A DNA stretch of 64,000 nucleotides from Streptomyces sp. Ru62 (lineage in GTDB: Bacteria > Actinomycetota > Actinomycetes > Streptomycetales > Streptomycetaceae): contig NZ_PQSU01000022.1 of the NCBI RefSeq assembly GCF_002920615.1, forward strand, positions 1 to 64,000, in the 5' to 3' direction. A program made the position numbers and the translations under genes. Positions within the stretch are counted from its first letter, which is position 1; the number at the start of each line of letters is the position of its first letter. Below, one piece after another: positions 11,820-21,719 of this stretch. The notes under the pieces are model-generated. The model ran no database searches and was not told the DNA's origin. It saw only the letters and a list, made by a program, of their open reading frames with translations.

Positions 11820-12776
11820 ATGACCACCGACACCACCACCAAGGACACCACCCCCGGCGCCACCGCGCCCGGCGAGACCGTCCTCGACGCCCGCGGCGTC
11901 ACCATGCGCTTCGGCGGCCTCACCGCCGTACGCGGCGTCGACCTCACCGTCAACGCAGGCGAGATCGTCGGCCTCATCGGCCCCAACGGCGCCGGAAAGA
12001 CCACCTTCTTCAACTGCCTCACCGGCCTGTACGTCCCCACCGAGGGCGAAGTCCGCTACAAGGGCGACGTCCTGCCGCCCAAGTCCTTCAAGGTCACCGC
12101 CGCCGGCATCGCACGCACCTTCCAGAACATCCGCCTGTTCGCCAACATGACGGTCCTGGAGAACGTCCTCGTCGGCCGCCACACCCGCACCAAAGAAGGC
12201 TTCTGGTCCGCCGTCCTGCGCGGCCCCGGCTTCCACAAGGCCGAAAAGGCCTCCAGGGACCGGGCCATGGAACTGCTGGCGTTCGTCGGCCTCGACCACA
12301 AGGCCGAACACCTCGCCCGCAACCTCCCCTACGGCGAACAGCGCAAACTGGAGATCGCCCGCGCCCTCGCCAGCGAACCCGGCCTGCTGCTCCTCGACGA
12401 ACCCACCGCCGGCATGAACCCGCAGGAGACCCGGACCACCGAGGAACTGGTCTTCGCCATCCGGGACATGGGCATCGCCGTCCTCGTCATCGAGCACGAC
12501 ATGCGCTTCATCTTCAACCTGTGCGACCGCGTCGCCGTCCTCGTCCAGGGCGAGAAGCTCATCGAAGGCGACAGCGCCACCGTCCAGGGCGACGAACGCG
12601 TCGTCGCGGCCTACCTCGGCGAACCCTTCGAGGACGCACCCGGCGCCGAGGAGGTGGCCGAGGTCGAGGCCGCCGAGGCACACGCCGAAGCCACCGCCGA
12701 GGCGGACGCCGACACCACGGCCACGGGCGCCGACACCACGACCGACGCCGCGCCCGGCAAGGAGAACGACCGATGA
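11820..12776 (+). CDS. livG: branched-chain amino acid ABC transporter ATPase LivG
   Basis: 318 aa cytoplasmic ATPase. Walker A is GPNGAGKTT, the signature is LPYGEQRKLEIARAL, Walker B is LLLLDEPTAGMNP, and the switch His is in VIEHDMRFIF. ARTFQNIRLF is the LivG-type Q-loop region. An acidic Ala/Glu/Asp/Thr-rich tail of about 60 residues (EVEAAEAHAEATAEADAD) follows the ATPase core and is not part of the family fold. It starts 5 bp after livM, and its TGA overlaps the livF ATG. Confidence 0.95.
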   Translation: MTTDTTTKDTTPGATAPGETVLDARGVTMRFGGLTAVRGVDLTVNAGEIVGLIGPNGAGKTTFFNCLTGLYVPTEGEVRYKGDVLPPKSFKVTAAGIARTFQNIRLFANMTVLENVLVGRHTRTKEGFWSAVLRGPGFHKAEKASRDRAMELLAFVGLDHKAEHLARNLPYGEQRKLEIARALASEPGLLLLDEPTAGMNPQETRTTEELVFAIRDMGIAVLVIEHDMRFIFNLCDRVAVLVQGEKLIEGDSATVQGDERVVAAYLGEPFEDAPGAEEVAEVEAAEAHAEATAEADADTTATGADTTTDAAPGKENDR

Positions 12777-13489
12777 CCGCACTGCTCGAAGTCGAGGACC
12801 TGAGAGTCGCCTACGGCAAGATCGAAGCCGTCAAGGGCATCTCCTTCAAGGTCGAGGCCGGTCAGGTCGTCACCCTCATCGGCACCAACGGCGCCGGCAA
12901 GACCACCACCCTGCGCACCCTGTCCGGACTGCTCAAGCCCGTCGGCGGACAGATCAAGTTCAACGGCAGGTCGCTGAAGAAGATCCCCGCCCACCAGGTG
13001 GTCTCCCTGGGCCTCGCCCACTCCCCCGAGGGCCGGCACATCTTCCCCCGCATGAGCATCGAGGACAACCTCCGCCTCGGCGCCTTCCTGCGCAACGACA
13101 AGCCCGGCATCGAGAAGGACATCCAGCGCGCCTACGACCTCTTCCCCATCCTCGGGGAGCGGCGCAAGCAGGCCGCGGGCACCCTCTCCGGCGGTGAACA
13201 GCAGATGCTCGCCATGGGCAGGGCACTGATGTCCCAGCCCAAGCTGCTCATGCTCGACGAGCCGTCGATGGGCCTGTCACCGATCATGATGCAGAAGATC
13301 ATGGCAACCATCGCCGAACTCAAGGCCCAGGGCACCACCATCCTGCTCGTCGAGCAGAACGCCCAGGCGGCCCTCTCGCTCGCCGACCAGGGACACGTCA
13401 TGGAGGTCGGCAACATCGTCCTGTCCGGCACCGGACAGGACCTGCTGCACGACGAGTCCGTCCGGAAGGCCTACCTCGGCGAGGACTGA
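12773..13489 (+). CDS. livF: branched-chain amino acid ABC transporter ATPase LivF
   Basis: 238 aa, exact family length. Walker A GTNGAGKTT, signature LSGGEQQMLAMGRAL, Walker B LLMLDEPSMGLSP, switch-region LLVEQNAQ. LAHSPEGRHIFPRMS is typical of LivF. It pairs with LivG to power uptake. ATGA overlap with livG at 12773-12776 indicates translational coupling. It is the last gene of the operon and is followed by a bidirectional terminator. Confidence 0.96.
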   Translation: MTALLEVEDLRVAYGKIEAVKGISFKVEAGQVVTLIGTNGAGKTTTLRTLSGLLKPVGGQIKFNGRSLKKIPAHQVVSLGLAHSPEGRHIFPRMSIEDNLRLGAFLRNDKPGIEKDIQRAYDLFPILGERRKQAAGTLSGGEQQMLAMGRALMSQPKLLMLDEPSMGLSPIMMQKIMATIAELKAQGTTILLVEQNAQAALSLADQGHVMEVGNIVLSGTGQDLLHDESVRKAYLGED

Positions 13490-13497
13490 CCCTCCGT

Positions 13498-13548
13498 GTA
13501 CGACAGAGGCCCGCGCCCCCTTCTCCGGGGCGCGGGCCTGCGTCGTAC
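13498..13548. terminator. bidirectional terminator between livF and the ANTAR regulator
   Basis: Nested inverted repeats: an outer GTACGAC/GTCGTAC pair (13498-13504 and 13542-13548) around a perfect 13-bp stem AGGCCCGCGCCCC/GGGGCGCGGGCCT (13507-13519 and 13527-13539) with a 7-nt loop. It lies between two convergent genes and can serve both strands. Confidence 0.85.
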
Positions 13549-13557
13549 GAGACGGGC

Positions 13558-14217
13558 TCAGTCCTTCTTGGCCGCCTTCTTCTCCTCGTTGTCCGCGATG
13601 ACCGCCTCCGCGACCTGCTGCATCGACATACGGCGGTCCATCGACGTCTTCTGGATCCAGCGGAACGCCGCCGGCTCCGTCAGGCCGTACTCCGTCTGCA
13701 GGATCGACTTCGCGCGGTCCACCAGCTTGCGGGTCTCCAGCCGCTGGGTGAGGTCGGCGACCTCCTGCTCCAGCTGCTTCAGCTCGGTGAACCGGGAGAC
13801 GGCCATCTCGATCGCCGGGACGACGTCGCTCTTGCTGAACGGCTTGACCAGGTAGGCCATGGCACCGGCGTCCCGGGCGCGCTCGACGAGGTCGCGCTGC
13901 GAGAAGGCGGTGAGCATCAGGACCGGCGCGATCGACTCACCGGCGATCTTCTCGGCCGCGGAGATGCCGTCCAGCTTGGGCATCTTCACGTCCAGGATGA
14001 CCAGGTCCGGCTTGTGCTCGCGGGCCAGCTCGACGGCCTGCTCACCGTCCCCGGCCTCGCCGACGACGGTGTACCCCTCCTCCTCCAGCATCTCTTTGAG
14101 GTCGAGCCGGATCAGGGCCTCGTCCTCGGCGATGACGACACGGGTCGTCAGCGGAGGCACGTGCGACTTGTCGTCGTCGGGCACGTCTACGGGCTGGGGC
14201 GACTCGGGGGCGGTCAC
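13558..14217 (-). CDS. ANTAR-domain response regulator (PdtaR type)
   Basis: 219 aa. A receiver domain (about residues 25-145) has the acidic pocket VVIAEDEALIRLD, the phospho-acceptor region PDLVILDVKMP and the conserved LVKPF. A short coiled linker (FTELKQLEQEVADLTQRLE) leads to a C-terminal ANTAR RNA-binding domain (KLVDRAKSILQTEYGLTE, then AFRWIQKTSMDRRM). Such proteins act as phosphorylation-dependent antiterminators on double-hairpin RNAs. GTG 14217 is preceded by AAGGAG. No sensor kinase is adjacent, so it is an orphan here; its target transcripts are unknown. Confidence 0.93.
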   Translation of the reverse strand: MTAPESPQPVDVPDDDKSHVPPLTTRVVIAEDEALIRLDLKEMLEEEGYTVVGEAGDGEQAVELAREHKPDLVILDVKMPKLDGISAAEKIAGESIAPVLMLTAFSQRDLVERARDAGAMAYLVKPFSKSDVVPAIEMAVSRFTELKQLEQEVADLTQRLETRKLVDRAKSILQTEYGLTEPAAFRWIQKTSMDRRMSMQQVAEAVIADNEEKKAAKKD

Positions 14218-14316
14218 TGAGGCTCCTTGGTACGGGGCAGGGGCTCTGCTTCCAGCAGGGTACCTAGCTGCGGGGACGCGCGGTGAACCGGTACACTTCC
14301 CACGGCTTCGCAGCTT

Positions 14317-14403
14317 GCCCGGTTGGAGGAACTGGTCAGACTCGCGGCACTCAAAATGCCGTGCCCTTTGGGCATGTGGGTTCGAATCCCACACCGGGCA
14401 CCA
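14317..14403 (+). tRNA. tRNA-Leu (CAA anticodon)
   Basis: An 84-nt class II tRNA plus encoded CCA (14401-14403). Acceptor arms GCCCGGT and ACCGGGC pair perfectly. The anticodon stem CGGCA/TGCCG encloses CTCAAAA, giving anticodon CAA at 14352-14354, which reads UUG. A long variable arm (GCCC-TTT-GGGC) and a T arm with GTTCGAATC follow. UUG is rare in this GC-rich genome. It is transcribed away from the ANTAR regulator gene and has its own terminator. Confidence 0.95.
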
Positions 14404-14410
14404 CGACCAT

Positions 14411-14447
14411 AAGCGGAGGGTCACGTTCGCGTGATCCTCCGCTTTTT
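14411..14447 (+). terminator. rho-independent terminator of tRNA-Leu
   Basis: A 15-bp stem with one G-T pair (AAGCGGAGGGTCACG at 14411-14425; partner 14430-14444), a TTCG tetraloop and a run of T through 14447. It begins 8 bp after the encoded CCA and separates the tRNA from the LAGLIDADG gene. Confidence 0.93.
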
Positions 14448-14485
14448 ACTGCATACGGCCGCCTTCGGTGACTCAGAGTGGCCGC

Positions 14486-15274
14486 ATGAACCTGCATGGC
14501 ACAGACGTGCGACAAAAGGCACTCGCCCTGCTGCGCAGTGGTGCGAAGAACGCCGACGTGGCCCGCGAGCTGAACGTACCCGTGGGGACGGTCGGCTACT
14601 GGAAGCATGTGGACCGGGCCAAGCGGGGCGAGTGCCCAGGCCGTCACGATCCCCCCTGTCCGCGTTGCCACGGGCGGAAGCTGGACGAGACCGCGTACAG
14701 CTACCTCCTCGGGCTGTACCTCGGCGACGGGCACATCAGCCACTACTCACAGCACCGCGTCCCCAACCTGATGATCAGCTGCACTGAATCGTGGCCGGGT
14801 CTCATGGAAACCTGCGAGACAGCGATGCGCACAGTCTTCCCGGACAACAGGGTCTGCCGGGTCCGCAGGACCGGTTGCAGCAATGTGAAGGTCTACTCGA
14901 AGCACCTGCACTGCCTCTTCCCCCAGCACGGCCCCGGTAAGAAGCACGAGCGTCCGATCGTCCTGGAAGCCTGGCAGCAAGCCGTCGTCGACGCCCACCC
15001 GTGGGAGTTCATCCGGGGGCTCATCCATTCCGACGGCTGCCGTATCACCAACTGGACGACCCGGCTCGTCGGCGGTGAGCGCAAGCGGTACGAGTATCCG
15101 CGCTACTTCTTCACCAACACCTCGGCCGACATCATCCGCCTCTTCACCGACGCCCTCGACAAGGTCGGTGTCGAGTGGAAGACGCTCAACCAGAGCCGCG
15201 CGGCCGTGACCGTCTCCATAGCCCGCAAAGCCTCCGTCGCCCTCATGGACACCCACGTCGGCCCCAAGCACTGA
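14486..15274 (+). CDS. HTH plus LAGLIDADG homing-endonuclease-like protein
   Basis: 262 aa. The N-terminus is a Hin/resolvase-like helix-turn-helix (residues 8-40: VRQKALALLRSGAKNADVAR, then VPVGTVGYWK). A Cys/His cluster follows (Cys50, Cys58, Cys61, with His54/His62) that could bind zinc. Two LAGLIDADG-like motifs then occur: LLGLYLGDG (Asp81) and FIRGLIHSDG (Asp183), so both catalytic acids are present in one chain. There is no intein or intron host; it stands alone just after a tRNA terminator and convergent with pyk (13 bp apart). ATG 14486 is the likely start, though a GTG at 14468 is possible. It may be an active endonuclease or a regulator derived from one; which is not known. Confidence 0.8.
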   Translation: MNLHGTDVRQKALALLRSGAKNADVARELNVPVGTVGYWKHVDRAKRGECPGRHDPPCPRCHGRKLDETAYSYLLGLYLGDGHISHYSQHRVPNLMISCTESWPGLMETCETAMRTVFPDNRVCRVRRTGCSNVKVYSKHLHCLFPQHGPGKKHERPIVLEAWQQAVVDAHPWEFIRGLIHSDGCRITNWTTRLVGGERKRYEYPRYFFTNTSADIIRLFTDALDKVGVEWKTLNQSRAAVTVSIARKASVALMDTHVGPKH

Positions 15275-15287
15275 GCGGGGCCGGCCG

Positions 15288-16724
<1,437 letters not shown>

Positions 16725-16958
16725 GAGTCGAGCCTATGGCTTACCGGCGGGTAGAGAATTGGCGCCGTATGACCAGTCAACGGACTTTCGGCAAAGGGTT
16801 ATTGACAAGTGTTGAATTGTGCGGTGGTCCGCTCCTATGAGCGATGGTCATCAGATCGCAACCTTCTGGACCTGTTGTCGTAAGTCATGCTCAGGTCAGA
16901 ATCTACGCGCGTTGTTGTACTCGCGCGTTGTTTGTGCCACCGCCAAGGAGACCGAGAC
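16725..16958. promoter_or_regulatory. divergent promoter region, pyk / 5'-nucleotidase
   Basis: A 234-bp lower-GC intergenic region between divergent genes. It contains TTGACT on the minus strand (16775-16780) and TTGACA on the plus strand (16802-16807), both good -35 matches, but no convincing -10 at 17-18 bp for either. No clear operator palindrome was seen. Confidence 0.4.
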
Positions 16959-18764
16959 ATGCCGTTGAACCGCCGGAAGTTCCTGAAGAAGTCCGCCGCC
17001 ACCGGAGCGGGAGTGGCGATCGCCGGCGCGGCGGCGGCTCCGACGGCCGAGGCGGCGGAGGCGAGGAAGCCCGGGCACCCCGTGAAGCGGTACTCCCTGA
17101 CCGTCATGGGCACGACCGACCTGCACGGGCACGTCTTCAACTGGGACTACTTCAAGGACGCCGAGTACGCCGACAAGGCGGGCAACGCGATGGGCCTGGC
17201 CCGTATCTCCACCCTGGTCGAGCAGGTGCGCAAGGAGAAGGGCCGCTGCAACACGCTGCTTCTGGACGCCGGTGACACGATCCAGGGCACCCCGCTCACC
17301 TACTACTACGCCAAGGTCGACCCGATCACCGCCAAGGGTGGCCCGGTGCACCCGATGGCGCAGGCGATGAACGCGATCGGGTACGACGCGGCGGCCCTCG
17401 GCAACCACGAGTTCAACTACGGCATCGAGACGCTGCGGAAGTTCGAGGACCAGCTCGACTTCCCGCTGCTCGGGGCCAACGCGGTGGACGCGAAGACGCT
17501 GAAGCCCGCCTTCCCGCCGTACTTCATGAAGACCTTCCACGTGCCGGGCGCCAAGCCGGTGAAGGTCGCCGTGCTCGGTCTGACCAACCCGGGCATCGCG
17601 ATCTGGGACAAGGCCTACGTCCAGGGCAAGCTGGCGTTCCCGGGTCTGGAGGAGCAGGCCGCCAAGTGGGTGCCGAAGCTGAGGTCGATGGGCGCGGACG
17701 TGGTGGTGGTCTCGGCGCACTCGGGCACCTCGGGCACGTCGTCGTACGGCGACCAGGTGCCGTACGTGGAGGACGCGGCGGCCAACGTGGCCAAGCAGGT
17801 GCCGGGCATCGACGCGATCCTGGTCGGGCACGCCCACCAGGAGATCCCGGAGCTGAAGGTCGTCAACGAGAAGACCGGGAAGACGGTCGTGCTGTCGGAG
17901 CCGCTGTGCTTCGCCGAGCGGCTGACGATCTTCGACATCGAGCTGGTGTTCAGCAAGGGCCGCTGGGAGGTGGAGTCGGTCTCCGCGTCGCTGCGCAACT
18001 CCAACACCGTCGCCGACGACCCGAAGATCACCAAGCTGCTCACCGACGAGCACAGGAAGGTCGTCGCGTACGTCAACCAGGTCGTGGGCCGGGCGACCGA
18101 GACCCTGACGACCGTCGAGGCCCGCTACAAGGACGCCCCGATCATCGACCTGATCACCAAGGTCCAGGAGGACGTGGTCAAGGCCGCGCTCGCGGGTACG
18201 GCGTACGCCTCGCTGCCGGTGATCGCCCAGGCTTCGCCGTTCTCCCGGACCTCCGAGATCCCGGCCGGCGACGTCACCATCCGGGACCTGTCGAGCCTGT
18301 ACGTGTACGACAACACGCTGGTCGCCAAGCTGCTGACGGGCGCCCAGGTCCGCGCCTACCTGGAGTACTCGGCGGGGTACTACGTGCAGACGGCCGCCGA
18401 TGCCACGGTGGACGTGGAGAAGCTGACCAACGCGGGTGGCCGCCCTGACTACAACTACGACTACGTCTCGGGCCTGTCGTACGACATCGACATCGCCCAG
18501 CCGGCCGGGTCGCGGATCAAGAACCTGACCTTCAACGGGGCCGCGCTGGACGACGCCCAGGAGTTCGTGTTCGCCGTGAACAACTACCGGGCCAACGGTG
18601 GCGGTGCCTTCCCGCACGTCGCCACCGCCAAGGAGCTGTGGTCGGAGTCGACGGAGATCCGCACCCGGATCGCCGAGTGGGTGACCGCGAAGGGTGTCCT
18701 GGACCCGAAGGACTTCGCCTCGGTGGACTGGAAGCTGGTGCGCGAGGGCAAGCCGGTGTTCTAG
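16959..18764 (+). CDS. secreted 5'-nucleotidase / metallophosphoesterase
   Basis: 601 aa, UshA-like. A twin-arginine signal (NRRKFLKKSAATGAG, then an Ala-rich stretch ending TAEA) points to Tat export. The metallophosphoesterase domain has VMGTTDLHGHV, LLLDAGDTIQG, ALGNHEFNYG, VVVSAHSG and LVGHAHQEIPE, the metal-binding blocks in order. The C-terminal 5'-nucleotidase domain includes DVTIRDLSSLYVYDNTLV and the substrate-stacking region around VFAVNNYRANGGG. AAGGAG precedes ATG 16959. It probably releases phosphate and nucleosides from extracellular nucleotides. It is monocistronic. Confidence 0.95.
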   Translation: MPLNRRKFLKKSAATGAGVAIAGAAAAPTAEAAEARKPGHPVKRYSLTVMGTTDLHGHVFNWDYFKDAEYADKAGNAMGLARISTLVEQVRKEKGRCNTLLLDAGDTIQGTPLTYYYAKVDPITAKGGPVHPMAQAMNAIGYDAAALGNHEFNYGIETLRKFEDQLDFPLLGANAVDAKTLKPAFPPYFMKTFHVPGAKPVKVAVLGLTNPGIAIWDKAYVQGKLAFPGLEEQAAKWVPKLRSMGADVVVVSAHSGTSGTSSYGDQVPYVEDAAANVAKQVPGIDAILVGHAHQEIPELKVVNEKTGKTVVLSEPLCFAERLTIFDIELVFSKGRWEVESVSASLRNSNTVADDPKITKLLTDEHRKVVAYVNQVVGRATETLTTVEARYKDAPIIDLITKVQEDVVKAALAGTAYASLPVIAQASPFSRTSEIPAGDVTIRDLSSLYVYDNTLVAKLLTGAQVRAYLEYSAGYYVQTAADATVDVEKLTNAGGRPDYNYDYVSGLSYDIDIAQPAGSRIKNLTFNGAALDDAQEFVFAVNNYRANGGGAFPHVATAKELWSESTEIRTRIAEWVTAKGVLDPKDFASVDWKLVREGKPVF

Positions 18765-18911
18765 GGCCGCAGAGCTTCTGGAGTCGCAGCAGGTCGACGG
18801 CGGCGACGCCCACCACCGCGTCGAAGGGGTGGGCGTCGCCGAGCAGCCAGGCGTTGACCTCGCGTCGTCGGGGAGCGGCCGGTTGCCAAAGGCCGGGTGG
18901 GCCGCGCTCAC
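18765..18911 (-). pseudogene. frameshifted remnant of an unidentified gene
   Basis: Reading the minus strand from GTG 18911, a plausible N-terminus (VSAAHPAFGNRPLPDDA) with high third-position GC continues, after a one-base frame change near 18863, as EVNAWLLGDAHPFDAVVGV and AAVDLLRLQKL. Each half looks coding only in its own frame. The remnant runs into the 3' end of the nucleotidase gene on the other strand. No family could be named. It may also be chance, as no complete frame exists. Confidence 0.3.
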
Positions 18912-18927
18912 CCGGCCGTGACGGCGT

Positions 18928-20340
18928 TCACCTGTCCTGGACGAGCGGGGTGAGCCGTTGCGGCTGCCTGCCCTGCGGCACCCGGGCAGCGGGCTCGTGA
19001 AGTCCGAAGGAGGTGAAGGCGGTCCGGGACGGGAGCGGGTACGGCTCCTTCCCGGTGAGCGAGTTGAGGATGGTGGCGCTGCGCCAGGCGGCGAGGCCGA
19101 GGTCGGGGGCGCCGACGCCGTGCGTGTGCAGCTCGGCGTTCTGGACGTAGACGGAGCCGGTGACCGAGGGGTCCAGCACGAGGCGGTACTGCTCGTCGAC
19201 GCGTGGGCGTTCGCTGCTGTCGCGGCGGATGTAGGGGTCGAGTCCGGCGAGGATGCGGTCGAGGGGGCGTTCGCGGTAGCCGGTGGCGAGGACGACGGCG
19301 TCGGTGGTGAGCCGGGAGCGGCTGTCCTGCTGGAGGTGCTCCAGGTGCAGCTCGATCTTGCTGGTGGCGATCCGGCCGGCGGTGCGGACGCGGACGCCGG
19401 GGGTGAGGACGGTGTCGGGCCAGCCGCCGTGCAGGGTGCGCCGGTACAGCTCGTCGTGGATGGCGGCGAGGGTGCCGGCGTCGATGCCCTTGTAGAGCTG
19501 CCACTGGGCGGCGACCAGCCGGTCGCGGACGGGTTCGGCGAGGGCGTGGAAGTAGCGCGTGTAGTCGGGTGTGAAGTGTTCGAGGCCGAGCTTGGAGTAC
19601 TCCATGGGCGCGAACGCCTCGGTACGGCCGATCCAGTGGAGTTTCTCCTGGCCGGCCGGGCGGTGCCGGAGCAGGTCGAGGAAGACCTCGGCGCCGGACT
19701 GTCCGGAGCCGACGACGGTGATGTGCCCGGCGGCGAGGATGGTGTCGCGGTGGTCGAGGTAGTCGGCGGCGTGGACGACGGGCACGCCGGGCGCGTCCAC
19801 CAGGGGCCTGAGGGGGTCGGGTACGTAGGGGGCGGTGCCGATGCCGAGGACGACGTTGCGGGCGTAGGTCCGGCCGAGGGCCTCGGTCTCGCCGTCGGTG
19901 TCGAGTTGGGTGAAGTCGACCTCGAACACGTCCCGTTCGGAGTTCCAGCGGATGCCGTCGACCTGGTGGCGGAAGCGCAGCCCGGGCAGTTGCCCGGCGA
20001 CCCAGCGGCCGTAGGCGTCGTACTCGGCGCGCTGGATGTGGAGGTGCTCGGAGAAGTAGAAGGGGAAGAGCCGCTCGCGTGCTTTGAGGTAGTTGAGGAA
20101 GCTCCAGGGGCTGGTGGGGTCGGCGAGGGTCACCAGGTCGGCGAGGAAGGGCACTTGGACGGTGGCGCCGTCGACGAGCAGGCCGGGGTGCCAGTCGAAG
20201 TCGGGGCGCTGTTCGTAGAAGACGGCGTCGAGTTCGGCGAGCGGCTGGGCGAGCGCGGCGAGGGAGAGGTTGCAGGGGCCGATGCCGACGCCGACCAGGT
20301 CGCGTGGGGAGGCGGGTTCGTGGCGTGGGGGGTGGGTCAT
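18928..20340 (-). CDS. siderophore-type L-lysine/ornithine/diamine N-monooxygenase
   Basis: 470 aa flavin-dependent N-hydroxylase of the IucD/SidA/DesB family. The FAD motif is VGVGIGPCNLSLAAL; FYEQRPDFDWHPGLL and PFLADLVTLADPTSPWSFLN are family blocks. The NADPH motif is ITVVGSGQSGAEVFLDLL, and the C-terminal ATGYRERPL is diagnostic. It hydroxylates the primary amine of a diamine or basic amino acid to build hydroxamate. Its ATG overlaps the stop of the upstream decarboxylase gene (20337-20340), so the two are coupled, as in desferrioxamine-type pathways where cadaverine is the substrate. No acyltransferase or NIS synthetase gene is in the window. Confidence 0.9.
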   Translation of the reverse strand: MTHPPRHEPASPRDLVGVGIGPCNLSLAALAQPLAELDAVFYEQRPDFDWHPGLLVDGATVQVPFLADLVTLADPTSPWSFLNYLKARERLFPFYFSEHLHIQRAEYDAYGRWVAGQLPGLRFRHQVDGIRWNSERDVFEVDFTQLDTDGETEALGRTYARNVVLGIGTAPYVPDPLRPLVDAPGVPVVHAADYLDHRDTILAAGHITVVGSGQSGAEVFLDLLRHRPAGQEKLHWIGRTEAFAPMEYSKLGLEHFTPDYTRYFHALAEPVRDRLVAAQWQLYKGIDAGTLAAIHDELYRRTLHGGWPDTVLTPGVRVRTAGRIATSKIELHLEHLQQDSRSRLTTDAVVLATGYRERPLDRILAGLDPYIRRDSSERPRVDEQYRLVLDPSVTGSVYVQNAELHTHGVGAPDLGLAAWRSATILNSLTGKEPYPLPSRTAFTSFGLHEPAARVPQGRQPQRLTPLVQDR

Positions 20341-21719
20341 GCGGGGAGGCTTCTTTCGGCGAGTTCGACGAGTTTGATCAGGTGGGCCAGGTCGTCCGGC
20401 CGGGTGTGGGGGTTGAGGACGGTGGCCTTGAGCCAGAGCCGGCCGTCGAGTCGGGCGCGGCCGAGGACGGCCCGGCCCTCGTGCAGCAGTCGTCGGCGTA
20501 CGGTGGCGACGGCGTCGTCGTCGGCCTCGGCGGGCCGGAACAGGACGGTGCTGATGACGGGGCGGTCGTAGAGTTCGAAGCCGGGGTGCTCGCGGATCAG
20601 TGCGGCGAACTCCCGGGCCCGGGCGCAGACCTGGTCGACCAGGGCGCCGAGCCCGCTGCGGCCCAGTGCCTTCAGGGTGACGGCGATCTTCAGGATGTCG
20701 GGGCGGCGGCTGGTGCGCGGGGAGCGGCCGAGCAGGTCGGGGAGTCCTGCTTCGGTGTCGTCGTCGGCGTTCAGGTAGTCGGCGCGCTGGTGCAGTGCGG
20801 TGAGTTCGTGCGGGCGGGCGACGGCGAGGAGTCCGGCGGCGACTGGTTGCCAGCCGAGTTTGTGCAGGTCGAGGGTGACGGTGTGGGCGGCTTCGAGTCC
20901 GGCGAGTCTGTCGCGGTGCCGGTCGCTGAACAGCAGGCCGCCGCCGTAGGCCGCGTCGATGTGCAGCCGGGCGCCGTGGGCGGTGCACAGGCCGGCGATC
21001 TCGGGCAGCGGGTCGATGAGGCCGGCGTCGGTGGTGCCGGCGGTGGCGGCGACGAGCACCGGTCCGGGGAGCGCGGTGAGGGCTTCGTGGAGGGCGGCCG
21101 GGTCGAGGGTGCCGCCCGGTGCGGGGATGACGACCGGGTCGGGCAGGCCGAGCAGCCAGGCGGCGCGGGGCAGCGAGTGGTGGGCGTTGGCGCCGCACAC
21201 GAGGCGCACGCCGCCGTGTGCCTCGCGGGCGAGCAGCAGGGCGAGCTGGTTGGATTCGGTGCCGCCGGTGGTGACGAGGGCGTCGGCGAGCCCGGCCGTG
21301 CGGGCGAGGGTGCGGGTGACGGCGGCTTCCAGGGCGGAGGCGGCCGGGGCCTGGTCCCAGGAGTCCAGGGAGGGGTTGAGGGCGCTGGCGGCGAGGTCGG
21401 CGGCGGCGGCCACGGCGAGCGGCGGGCAGTGCAGGTGGGCCGCGCACAGGGGGTCGGCGGGGTCGGCGGCGCCCGCGGCGAGCGCGTGCACGAGGGTGCG
21501 CAGGGCGTCCGGGTCGCCGGTGTCGGGCAGGACGTCCCCGAGGGCGTCGGCGACGCGGGTGGCGACGGCGTCCGGTCCGCCGGCGGGCAGTGGCCCGCCG
21601 CGTTCGGCGTGGCCGGCCGCGAGGGCGTCGAGCACGGTGTCGAGGAGGGGCCGCAGGGCGTCGGGGCCGGTGGGGCCGGAGGCGAGGGGCGGCAGGCTCG
21701 CGGGCTCTCCTGCGCTCAT
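20337..21719 (-). CDS. PLP-dependent (diamino acid/lysine) decarboxylase
   Basis: 460 aa group II decarboxylase of the DesA/L-2,4-diaminobutyrate decarboxylase type. Visible blocks: NPSLDSWDQAPAASALEAAV, ALVTTGGTESNQLALLLARE, VAATAGTTDAGLIDPL, LHIDAAYGGGLLFS and the PLP lysine in TLDLHKLGWQP (about residue 283). GGAGGAG lies just before ATG 21719. Coupled to the N-hydroxylase, it probably supplies the diamine (for example cadaverine from lysine). No DmdR1-type iron box was found in the 780 bp upstream. Confidence 0.88.
   Translation of the reverse strand: MSAGEPASLPPLASGPTGPDALRPLLDTVLDALAAGHAERGGPLPAGGPDAVATRVADALGDVLPDTGDPDALRTLVHALAAGAADPADPLCAAHLHCPPLAVAAAADLAASALNPSLDSWDQAPAASALEAAVTRTLARTAGLADALVTTGGTESNQLALLLAREAHGGVRLVCGANAHHSLPRAAWLLGLPDPVVIPAPGGTLDPAALHEALTALPGPVLVAATAGTTDAGLIDPLPEIAGLCTAHGARLHIDAAYGGGLLFSDRHRDRLAGLEAAHTVTLDLHKLGWQPVAAGLLAVARPHELTALHQRADYLNADDDTEAGLPDLLGRSPRTSRRPDILKIAVTLKALGRSGLGALVDQVCARAREFAALIREHPGFELYDRPVISTVLFRPAEADDDAVATVRRRLLHEGRAVLGRARLDGRLWLKATVLNPHTRPDDLAHLIKLVELAERSLPA

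Noticed and set aside
14317..14403. tRNA-Leu as an integration (att) site for a genomic island
   Set aside because: No second copy of the tRNA 3' end was found downstream and no integrase gene is present; only the LAGLIDADG gene follows, and core genes resume at once.
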